Shown here one piece after another: positions 9,426 through 19,739 of a stretch of 64,000 nt of DNA. Within the stretch, counting starts at the first letter, position 1. Each line of letters begins with the position of its first letter. Under the pieces are notes generated by a model. That model did no database searches. It saw nothing but the letters and a program-made list of their open reading frames with translations, and was not told the origin of the DNA. A program made the translations under genes and the position numbers. Origin of the DNA: Bacteroidia bacterium. Lineage in GTDB: Bacteria; Bacteroidota; Bacteroidia; Bacteroidales; Paludibacteraceae. The DNA lies in contig SAAO01000005.1 of the NCBI GenBank assembly GCA_009929375.1, positions 1 through 64,000 on the forward strand, read 5' to 3'.

Positions 9426-10943
9426 TTATTTACTTAAATACAATCCTGCTTCAATAATTTCAGGGGCAGCCCTGAAGCCTGTAAAGCGAATTCGTGCTTT
9501 GCTGAAGGTCGTTTTTTCGAATCGAAGAATGCGTTTGTATCCTACCGTTTTTCCTTCGGCCAGTTTTTCCCATTTTCCATTGTTGTAAACTTCGAGTACA
9601 AAATTCTCGATTCGTTGTCCGTTACGGATATTTTCCTGTAGCAGAAGGCGGTCGCAACTTACAGCTTTGCGGAAACTGATTTCAATGACAGGCTCCTTGT
9701 CGGTTGTGGCTGCTCTCCAGAAACTTAGTTTGTCAGCATCGGTGATATTGCGGTTTGCGCTGTATTTTCGTCCGTTGCTTTTGGCTTTTATTTTGGCACT
9801 TTTTAAAATATTGTTTGCAAAAGTATTGTCGATGCGCTTACGGAGTTCCAGTAAGTTTTTAATGTCATTATCGTGAATCAGCCCACGACGATCAGGAGGA
9901 ATATTCAGCAACAGAGTGGAGTTCATTCCTATGGAAGTGTAATAAATATCCTCCAGTTTATCCACGCTTTTTACCTTGTCGTCCTGACTTGCATGGTAAA
10001 ACCAGCCCGGACGAATGGAAGTGTCCACCTCGGATGGATACCAGATCATGGCTTCGGTGCCTTTGAGCAAGTGGCGACTTCCCAAATCGGCACCACGCGC
10101 ATCTTTGGGTACAAACATGTTTTCACCGGCATTTTGTTGCGAGTTTTCGGCAATAGTGCTGCGTGAGGCTGCGCCAACAGGCAATGCGCTCCATTCGGGA
10201 TCGCGACCGCGTCCGGCTTCGTTGCCCACCCAGCGTACATCGGGACCCATAATGGCAATGACTGCTTTGGGTTGCAGGCGGCGGATCAGAGTATAAAACG
10301 ATTCAAAATCGTATTGCTGCACTTTTCCGTTCGGACCTTCGCCATTGGCACCATCGAACCATACTTCGAACATTTCGCCGTAGTTGGTGAGCAATTCGGT
10401 AAGCTGGTCGCGGAAAATCTGATTGTAGGCCGGCGAATCGCCATAAGTAGGATGATTGCGATCCCATGGCGATAAATATATGCCCATTTTCAGTCCGTGA
10501 CGACGACAGGCATCGGCCACTTCGCGAACCAAATCGCCCTGACCGTTGCGCCATGGTGATTTTTGTACGGAATATGAAGTTGTTTTAGTTGGCCACAGAC
10601 AAAACCCATCGTGATGTTTCGCTGTCAGAATCATACCTTTCATGCCCGCAGCCTTAAAGGTTTTTACCCACTGTTCGGCATCGAGCGCTGTAGGGTTAAA
10701 CAGTTCGGGCGGATTGGTTCCGTCGCTCCATTCCTGTCCTGTAAAAGTGTTTATTCCGAAATGTATAAATCCGTAATACTCCATTTCCTGCCAATTCATT
10801 TGGCGTTCGGAGGGGCGTACAGCCAGTGCAGCTTTCAGAATTTCGTCGTCACCGGCTCCCGGTTTTACAGGTATGTAGTTTTGCGCCGGTAATATGAGGC
10901 AAAAAGCCAGGAGGCATGATAGTATGATTGATTTTTTATTCAT
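9426..10943 (-). CDS. GH29 alpha-L-fucosidase
   Basis: The 505-residue enzyme is predicted to release alpha-L-fucose from glycan ends. It has a signal peptide (1-20), the GH29 substrate-site segment AKHHDGFCLWPT (108-119) and a probable nucleophile Asp197 in EVWFDGANGEG. A small C-terminal beta-sandwich of F5/8 type C character (about 370-505) completes it. No T9SS tail is present, so it is probably periplasmic. It lies between the GH2 and GH89 genes on the same strand. Upstream is a nested hairpin element (11002-11112) rather than a recognisable promoter box. GH29 subfamily and linkage preference cannot be read from the sequence. Confidence 0.92.
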   Translation of the reverse strand: MNKKSIILSCLLAFCLILPAQNYIPVKPGAGDDEILKAALAVRPSERQMNWQEMEYYGFIHFGINTFTGQEWSDGTNPPELFNPTALDAEQWVKTFKAAGMKGMILTAKHHDGFCLWPTKTTSYSVQKSPWRNGQGDLVREVADACRRHGLKMGIYLSPWDRNHPTYGDSPAYNQIFRDQLTELLTNYGEMFEVWFDGANGEGPNGKVQQYDFESFYTLIRRLQPKAVIAIMGPDVRWVGNEAGRGRDPEWSALPVGAASRSTIAENSQQNAGENMFVPKDARGADLGSRHLLKGTEAMIWYPSEVDTSIRPGWFYHASQDDKVKSVDKLEDIYYTSIGMNSTLLLNIPPDRRGLIHDNDIKNLLELRKRIDNTFANNILKSAKIKAKSNGRKYSANRNITDADKLSFWRAATTDKEPVIEISFRKAVSCDRLLLQENIRNGQRIENFVLEVYNNGKWEKLAEGKTVGYKRILRFEKTTFSKARIRFTGFRAAPEIIEAGLYLSK

Positions 10944-11001
10944 ATACAGTATGATGATGTAAGTTTGTTGAAATATTTAATGATATGTTTCTAACACAAT
11001 A

Positions 11002-11112
11002 GAACACATAGAAATTATTTAAGAAAAAGACTTAGTTCGCATAGTAAAAGTATCTGACGATACTTTTATCGCTCAGAGATTATCCCGAATGTCGGGATAA
11101 TCCTATGTGTTC
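11002..11112. repeat. nested hairpin element between GH2 and GH29 genes
   Basis: Three perfect inverted repeats are nested. The outer GAACACATAG (11002-11011) pairs with 11103-11112. Inside are AAAAGTATC/GATACTTTT (11046-11054 with 11059-11067) and GATTATCCCGA/TCGGGATAATC (11078-11088 with 11092-11102). The sequence just beyond (to 11156) shares the 12-mer CTATGTGTTCTT and the 10-mer ACTATGTGGT, in the same order, with 32524-32581. This marks a dispersed repeat family. It may also terminate or attenuate the GH2 transcript. Confidence 0.65.
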
Positions 11113-11208
11113 TTAGTCTTTTCTGTTGTTTTCAAAACTACTGTGTACTATGTGGTGAAAACATATCAACAATAATTATCGATTATTTAAGCTTAATTAT
11201 CAGAAAAT

Positions 11209-14325
<3,117 letters not shown>

Positions 14326-14359
14326 TTAGTGTGATGTGTTGTGATTTTGTATTTGTCTA

Positions 14360-14389
14360 CAAAAATAATTTAAAAAATTGATTTTCAAA
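14360..14389 (-). promoter_or_regulatory. promoter of the GH2 gene
   Basis: Read on the minus strand, TTTG (complement of 14386-14389) is followed after 18 bp by TATTTTTG (complement of 14360-14367), which fits the Bacteroidota consensus. It lies 43 bp upstream of the GH2 start codon. Confidence 0.65.
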
Positions 14390-14455
14390 ATGAAATATAT
14401 TTATTAAATACCTGGTTGTGGAAATAATATTTATAAATATGACTTTTTATACGGC

Positions 14456-16762
14456 TTACTGCACAATCACTTCGTCCAATGCAAAGCGTGTTTGTGTATC
14501 GGGTCGTACGTGCCCGGCAGGGGTTACGCCCGGGTTTTTAATTTCGAGTTTAATAAAACGTGCGTTTTGTTTGCCAAAAAGATACTCTCTTGTATCTCTG
14601 TACATTCCAAACTGAAAACGTTCGTTCTCGCTGTAAGTCTGAGTGTGTATATGTCGGAAGTCTGTTCCGTTGTCGGATACCACGATTTTTATTTCAGTTG
14701 GCAGGTGCAATGTCATTCCTGCATTGATATTCCAGCTGATTTTCACACTGTTGAAAGTGTTTGTTTGTCCTATATCTATCACAAAGGCAGCGTCGCGGTC
14801 GTACACTTCCACCCATTCGCCATCGGTGCGTTTTTCACTACCGAGCAAGCCGTTGGTCAGCAATCCGGCATTTGCTTCTGTCGAAATTACTTTGGCGCCA
14901 ATGGCCTTGTGCGAAAGAAAATTTAGAGCTAAAATCTCGCCGAATGCTTGTTGGTTGATAAAGACTCTTGCTCTTACAGACGTTCCTTCGTTCACAAAAA
15001 ACGGTGAACGATATAGTTCAGAACTGATGATTGGTTCGCTCTTATCTGTTGTGTAGCGAATTTCGGCATCGGGACGGATATTTTCAAGTGTCAGACGGAC
15101 TTTATTGTCAGTCACTTCGGCTTTGTGAGCAATGTTGAACATTGATTTGGCGTAGTTGATGCCTGCCGATTTGTAGTCGGCGGTCATTTTATCAATCCTT
15201 TTTACAAAGCTTTCCCAGTTTTTATTTTCGGGAAGGCTCCAGGCCGATTCAGCAAAAGCCGACAAACGCGGAAAAATCAGATACTCAGCATCGCGACTAC
15301 TGTTTACAAATTCTGTCCACAGGCAGGCCTGCACACCGAGCATGTTTTTTGTCACACTTTCGGGATATTGCGTGTTTAGCGGTTCATATTGGTAAATGTC
15401 TTTCAGAGTGGTGTTACCGAAATAAGTGTAAGGTTCAAACCATTGTGGACCCTGATAGCGAAGCAGGTAGTATTTCTGAGCGGGACTTTTGATATATTTA
15501 AAGCCTTTTTTTCCGGCTTCTTCGGCTGCATTACCCATGCCACGCCAACCAAAAATGGTTGCTCCTTCGGGAATCTCGCTGTCCACAAGCTCATCCCAAC
15601 CCATTAGTTTTTTATTGTTTTTCTGCAGAAAAAGGTTGATTCTTTTGATAAAATAACTCTGAAGTTCTTCTTCGTTCGGAATATTATGATCTTTCATTCG
15701 TGCCTGACAACGGGGGCATTTTTCCCAGTTTGTTTTTGTGGCTTCATCGCCCCCGATGTGAATGTACTGTGAAGGAAAAAGCGCCATCACTTCGGTGATT
15801 ACATCTTCGAGAAATGTAAAAACACTGTCGTTGCCTGCACAATAAATATTGGCTGCATGAGCGCCTCCCATTCCGGGCAGAACGCCTATGTGATTTTTTA
15901 CCACAGGGCAGGTTAAATGCGGGTAAGCAGCCAGCGATGAATTGGTGTGTGCGGGCATTTCAATTTCGGGGATCACTTCGATATACCTTTCGGCTGCATA
16001 TTGCACAATTTCGCGGATATCGTTCTGTGTATAATAACCTCCTACTGTGGCAGGTTCGCCTGGTTCGGGATTGTGACGCATGGAGAAATTGTTGTGTCTG
16101 TCCACTTTCCATGCTCCTATGTCGGTGAGCAGGGGATATTTTTTTATTTCAATGCGCCATCCATTGTCGTCCACCAAATGCCAGTGAAAATAATTAATTT
16201 TATGATAAGCCAACTGATCGAGAAGTCGTTTTATATCTTCCACAGGCATAAAAAAACGCGATACATCAAGCATAAATCCGCGATAGTCAAAGCGCGGACT
16301 GTCGCTGATGGAAGCAGCTTTTACCGTCCATTTTGCGTTCGGCATAAGTGTTTTTCCATTGATTTCGGAAGGTAACATTTGACGAAGCGTTTGTATTCCG
16401 TGAAAGAATCCATGCGATGTGGACGCTTTCAGAATTATTTTTTTTGCTGTAATATCCAGTGAGTAAGCCTCTTTTTCGAGTTCTTTGTCGGTTTGCAGTA
16501 TTACTGCATTGCGTGAAGCTTTACCTGACAATCGAACGGAGTTTTCGAATCCGGCTGTTTTAGTAAAAAGGGAACTGAGTGAGCGTACAATGGCTTCCTG
16601 CTCTTTGTTCTCAACTATCCATTGCGTTTTCCGGTTGAATTCGAACTGTGCTTCGTGGTAAATTATTTCGCGCGGCTGTGGGATAAGTGCTTGCAGGGTT
16701 TGTGGTGTCAGTGCAGTTAATAAAACAACAATGCCTGTCACGATCAGAGATCTGAGGGTCAT
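14456..16762 (-). CDS. GH20 beta-N-acetylhexosaminidase
   Basis: The enzyme is predicted to release terminal beta-GlcNAc or beta-GalNAc by substrate-assisted catalysis. I chose the ATG at 16760-16762, giving 768 residues, because the signal peptide MTLRSLIVTG begins there; an upstream in-frame ATG would add 31 residues that are unlike a leader. The order is a GH20 N-terminal domain, a barrel with the catalytic pair Asp339-Glu340 in HIGGDEA, and a C-terminal F5/8 type C-like domain (about 620-768). No T9SS tail is seen, so a periplasmic location is likely. It sits between the T9SS small-protein gene and the GH2 gene, all on the minus strand. Confidence 0.92.
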   Translation of the reverse strand: MTLRSLIVTGIVVLLTALTPQTLQALIPQPREIIYHEAQFEFNRKTQWIVENKEQEAIVRSLSSLFTKTAGFENSVRLSGKASRNAVILQTDKELEKEAYSLDITAKKIILKASTSHGFFHGIQTLRQMLPSEINGKTLMPNAKWTVKAASISDSPRFDYRGFMLDVSRFFMPVEDIKRLLDQLAYHKINYFHWHLVDDNGWRIEIKKYPLLTDIGAWKVDRHNNFSMRHNPEPGEPATVGGYYTQNDIREIVQYAAERYIEVIPEIEMPAHTNSSLAAYPHLTCPVVKNHIGVLPGMGGAHAANIYCAGNDSVFTFLEDVITEVMALFPSQYIHIGGDEATKTNWEKCPRCQARMKDHNIPNEEELQSYFIKRINLFLQKNNKKLMGWDELVDSEIPEGATIFGWRGMGNAAEEAGKKGFKYIKSPAQKYYLLRYQGPQWFEPYTYFGNTTLKDIYQYEPLNTQYPESVTKNMLGVQACLWTEFVNSSRDAEYLIFPRLSAFAESAWSLPENKNWESFVKRIDKMTADYKSAGINYAKSMFNIAHKAEVTDNKVRLTLENIRPDAEIRYTTDKSEPIISSELYRSPFFVNEGTSVRARVFINQQAFGEILALNFLSHKAIGAKVISTEANAGLLTNGLLGSEKRTDGEWVEVYDRDAAFVIDIGQTNTFNSVKISWNINAGMTLHLPTEIKIVVSDNGTDFRHIHTQTYSENERFQFGMYRDTREYLFGKQNARFIKLEIKNPGVTPAGHVRPDTQTRFALDEVIVQ

Positions 16763-16872
16763 AATCTTTTTTGTTTGAATGATAAAAACTAATTGATATT
16801 CAGTGTGAAAAATAATGTGTTGTCTGAATCTATGCAGGAAAAATATACCAGACATTTACATTTTGTTGTAAA

Positions 16873-16929
16873 CTGACAGTACCAACAGGAATAGTTACGG
16901 TTTCTGTTGATACTGTCAGATTTTTTTTA
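16873..16929. terminator. strong hairpin between the T9SS small-protein and GH20 genes
   Basis: A 16-bp stem with one mismatch (16873-16888 with 16904-16919) is followed on the plus strand by a run of T. No plus-strand gene lies upstream. On the minus strand, the direction of transcription here, only a short TTTACAAC stretch follows. It may partly terminate the small-protein transcript or stabilise its 3' end, leaving lower read-through into GH20. Confidence 0.55.
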
Positions 16930-16963
16930 TTTATCGAAAAACGAATTGAATAAGTTGGTTTTT

Positions 16964-18136
16964 TTACAACACAATTTTCATACTCTCGTTATCGATTTTA
17001 AGAATGTACACACCGTTTGTGGTTTTCAGATTTAATTCGTTGTGAATGCTTTGAGCATCGAAAACTTTCTGTCCCGAAATACTGAATAGCTTCACGTTTT
17101 GTCCGGGGATTAAATTCCGAATAAATAAATTGCCATTTTGGAAACTGTATTTTACTGTATCAATGGTTTTCCTGTCAACTGAGGTGGTTGCACCCGAGAA
17201 AACAACATGCATACTGGCATCTTCATTCAGCAAAGGAGTTGTAAAGCTGAAAGTGCCGTCATTGTTGTCGGTTACGGTTACAGTATTGTCGTTGTAAGTG
17301 ACCGAAACCAGCGATGCACCTTCGGCCGGAGTGAATGTGAAGGTCTGCGTGTCCTGGTCGCGCACTGTTTCAGTGGCAGTACTCACAGTTCCGTTGCCGG
17401 CTTTTGTTACATTTATGATTCGTACAGCGGGTTCAGTTCTGCTTGTGAGCATAAGTTCAGGAGTTTCGAAATACGCAAACAATCCGGCAGTATTGGGAAT
17501 GCTCATTTTAAAGCGGAATGGTCTGTTGGCTGTCTGTTCGAAAGTAGCTGTATGCCATCCTTTGGTGGCGTAGGTTTGTGTGGTTCCCAATTGCCCGCCG
17601 CCCATATCGTACACAAGCATTTGTAAATTGAATGAGCCCGGATTGTAGATGCGCGATTTGAATGAGACATTATAATTCGTGTAGTTGTATGCCGATGGAA
17701 TATACCAGTTCAGGTTTACATATCCCAGAAACTTTCCGGCTTTGTCGTCGGCAACAGGGGCTGTATTTTGTGCAAAACGCAGCGTGTTCGGAGCAACGAG
17801 TGATGTATCGGCAATTGTAAATGCTTTGCGTACATTGGTTGGGTCGGTAATGTCACCGGCCTGAATTTGTCCGCCTGTGACTGCGAAAAAACCGTTGGTA
17901 AGATCCTCACCTGTACTGTTTGTAATAGCCGGATTTGGATTTGCCCCTCCTGCCAAAGGCATTACCATAGTGCGAAGGCTTGTAGTGGTCATTGTGGCAA
18001 AGTTAAGTGCAGAGGGTGTAATGTTCTTTTCCCATTTCGATGTGGTACTGTTGAATTGCCAGTTGCCGGCAAATGTGTGAGCGCTGCACAGTGCAAGGGC
18101 GATAGTGAAAACTGAAAAGAGTTTGTTTTTTTTCAT
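16964..18136 (-). CDS. T9SS-exported protein of unknown function, first gene of the minus-strand unit
   Basis: The 390-residue product has a signal peptide (1-23), a beta-rich body, a bacterial repeat-like domain (about 240-310, KAGNGTVSTATETV) and a type A T9SS sorting tail (NVKLFSISGQKVFDA then GVYILKIDNESMKIVL). No catalytic motif is visible. It is the first gene left of the divergent regulatory region at 18211-18393. The N-terminal half shares a local pattern (an ANP segment, then NGFF and GG) with the first gene on the other side, so the two may be related. A surface glycan-binding role is plausible but unproven. Confidence 0.7.
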   Translation of the reverse strand: MKKNKLFSVFTIALALCSAHTFAGNWQFNSTTSKWEKNITPSALNFATMTTTSLRTMVMPLAGGANPNPAITNSTGEDLTNGFFAVTGGQIQAGDITDPTNVRKAFTIADTSLVAPNTLRFAQNTAPVADDKAGKFLGYVNLNWYIPSAYNYTNYNVSFKSRIYNPGSFNLQMLVYDMGGGQLGTTQTYATKGWHTATFEQTANRPFRFKMSIPNTAGLFAYFETPELMLTSRTEPAVRIINVTKAGNGTVSTATETVRDQDTQTFTFTPAEGASLVSVTYNDNTVTVTDNNDGTFSFTTPLLNEDASMHVVFSGATTSVDRKTIDTVKYSFQNGNLFIRNLIPGQNVKLFSISGQKVFDAQSIHNELNLKTTNGVYILKIDNESMKIVL

Positions 18137-18210
18137 GGCATTTTAATTTTGTAAGTTGAATATTGATTTTTGGTTTCTGAACGCTTTTTGTTTGTTCAGA
18201 TTTCTCAGGG

Positions 18211-18218
18211 CAAAGAAA
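18211..18218 (-). promoter_or_regulatory. -7-like box of the minus-strand unit
   Basis: The minus strand reads TTTCTTTG, one base from the TAnnTTTG consensus. Exactly 20 bp separate it from the proximal operator half-site (18239-18251), the same distance as on the plus side. No TTTG -33 element was found, consistent with activator dependence. Confidence 0.5.
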
Positions 18219-18238
18219 AACAGAAATCAGTGCCGGCA

Positions 18239-18272
18239 TGTTCCGAAATGTATCATTGATGTTCGGAATTGT
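18239..18272 (-). promoter_or_regulatory. operator, two direct half-sites 21 bp apart (minus orientation)
   Basis: On the minus strand ACAATTCCGAACA (complement of 18260-18272) is followed by ACATTTCGGAACA (complement of 18239-18251). The start-to-start spacing is 21 bp, two helical turns. The motif matches the plus-oriented pair at 18332-18365. It is a candidate site for an AraC-type activator. Confidence 0.65.
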
Positions 18273-18331
18273 GCAAAAGTGCTTTTGAGCAATTTGCTGA
18301 AGGGATTAATAATGGTCAAACAAAAATCTGT

Positions 18332-18365
18332 ACAATATCGGACAAAATCAAAACAATATCGAACA
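18332..18365 (+). promoter_or_regulatory. operator, two direct half-sites 21 bp apart (plus orientation)
   Basis: ACAATATCGGACA (18332-18344) and ACAATATCGAACA (18353-18365) differ at one base and start 21 bp apart. The proximal half-site ends 20 bp before the -7 box at 18386, where a bound activator would cover the -33 position. Confidence 0.7.
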
Positions 18366-18385
18366 TGCGTCACAAAGGCTTGTTT

Positions 18386-18393
18386 TACATTTG
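18386..18393 (+). promoter_or_regulatory. -7 box of the plus-strand unit
   Basis: TACATTTG followed by CAGC fits TAnnTTTG. There is no TTTG at the expected -33 position, as often seen in activator-dependent promoters. It is 69 bp upstream of the chosen start codon at 18463. Confidence 0.6.
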
Positions 18394-18462
18394 CAGCGTC
18401 GATAATGTCATTGTTTGTTCTCGGCAAAAACAAATTCAAATTACAACTTTAATTTAATTATT

Positions 18463-19518
18463 ATGAAATCAAAACTTCTACTTTCTTTGCTTTCAGTGGC
18501 GATGTGTTCGGTAGCTTACGCACAAACCGACATTACTCCTTCCCGTTATGTTTTTTCTGATCAGCCTGTAGGTCAGTTTACAGTAAATGCTGTAAATGCC
18601 GGAGCTAATCCTGCTGCCGGTTGGGCAGTGCCTGTGGATAATTTCAATAACGGATTTTTTATGCTGGCCGGTGGACCTGCTGTTTTTACATCTTTAGAAG
18701 CTGCGCAACCTGCGGCAATTCAGCAGGGCATTAATATTGTAGATTTGGGTGGTGAAGTTGGAAAGGTACTGGTGATGCGTGGCAAAACTTCCACTTATAA
18801 TGTGGGGACTGCAATGGGCGATGGTTATGCGGGTGCATGGTTCAATATGAATTTCTACTTCGATAAAATTCTCACTCCGATACGTGAAACAGTGCGTGTG
18901 CGTTTGGTTTTTTCTATTCACGAAAATGTAATCAGTGCAACAGGTTCGGCTTTGGGTAAATTCTATACTTCGAACTGGCAAAACAATGTATCACCTGCTT
19001 TGGCCGATGTACCAACTACTTTCCCGAGCGATTTTTTTCAGGCAACCGACGAACTTGGCGATCCACTTGCAAATGATGATGGCGAAGCTTACTACGATCC
19101 CACAAAATGGATGGTTTACGAATTTGATACTCAGATACCCGAAGAATCAGGAAATCCAAATCGTTTGAAAATTGAATTCTTAGGCACTGCCGGAAATATG
19201 ACTATCCTTTTTAAAGAAATAAAATTCATCAAGAATCCGGTGGGAGATCCTGCTGTTCGTCAGTTAGTGCGCTATACTCCGGGTACCACATCGGTAAAAG
19301 ATATACTCGCTGCAAGTCGCAATCTTCAGGTGGCTGTAGTTGGTAATAATGTGCGTTTGCTCGATGTTGCTGCCGGAAGTCGCGTGGAAGTATTTTCGGT
19401 GAGCGGACAACTTCAGAATTCGTTTATTACGACTACCGACAACGAGAGCTTCGAAATGCCAAAAGGTTTTTATATTCTGAAAGCAGGAGCAAAAACTGCC
19501 AAACTGAATATCAGATAA
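18463..19518 (+). CDS. T9SS-exported protein of unknown function, first gene of the plus-strand unit
   Basis: I chose the ATG at 18463 (351 residues) because the signal peptide MKSKLLLSLLSVAMCSVAYA starts there; the longer reading frame adds 16 residues that run into the promoter leader. The body is beta-rich without a recognised fold. The C-terminus is a T9SS sorting tail (VEVFSVSGQLQNSF then GFYILKAGAKTAKLNIR). The gene leads the unit that continues to GH18, the lipoprotein, SusC and SusD, so it is probably made at high level. It may be a surface glycan-binding protein. Possible relationship to the 390-residue protein across the divergent region is noted there. Confidence 0.7.
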   Translation: MKSKLLLSLLSVAMCSVAYAQTDITPSRYVFSDQPVGQFTVNAVNAGANPAAGWAVPVDNFNNGFFMLAGGPAVFTSLEAAQPAAIQQGINIVDLGGEVGKVLVMRGKTSTYNVGTAMGDGYAGAWFNMNFYFDKILTPIRETVRVRLVFSIHENVISATGSALGKFYTSNWQNNVSPALADVPTTFPSDFFQATDELGDPLANDDGEAYYDPTKWMVYEFDTQIPEESGNPNRLKIEFLGTAGNMTILFKEIKFIKNPVGDPAVRQLVRYTPGTTSVKDILAASRNLQVAVVGNNVRLLDVAAGSRVEVFSVSGQLQNSFITTTDNESFEMPKGFYILKAGAKTAKLNIR

Positions 19519-19739
19519 TTTTTATTTTAGATTTGAAGTGTGTTTATAACAAAAAACAGAAGATCAGCGCGGAATTAGTTTTTTAAGGTTTTCTCTATGT
19601 GTTTTAAAGTAAATATTGCCTGACTTCTGTTTTTATTTCACAACATCAAATGTTTTCCGTATAAATACTTACAACAGAGCCCGATGGTGATAAAGTTATA
19701 GCCGGTTTTGTTCGACCTTTAAGAATCAATTATTTACAT

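Larger units (their letters stand above)
18137..18462. promoter_or_regulatory. divergent regulatory region of the utilization locus
   Basis: This 326-bp gap separates the two divergent transcription units. It contains a minus-oriented operator pair (18239-18272) with a -7-like box (18211-18218), and a plus-oriented pair (18332-18365) with a -7 box (18386-18393). The layout is nearly mirror symmetric. Confidence 0.75.

Noticed and set aside
16763-16855. Upstream ATG extending the GH20 protein by 31 residues
   Set aside because: The extension would place the signal peptide in the interior; the internal ATG begins a regular signal sequence.
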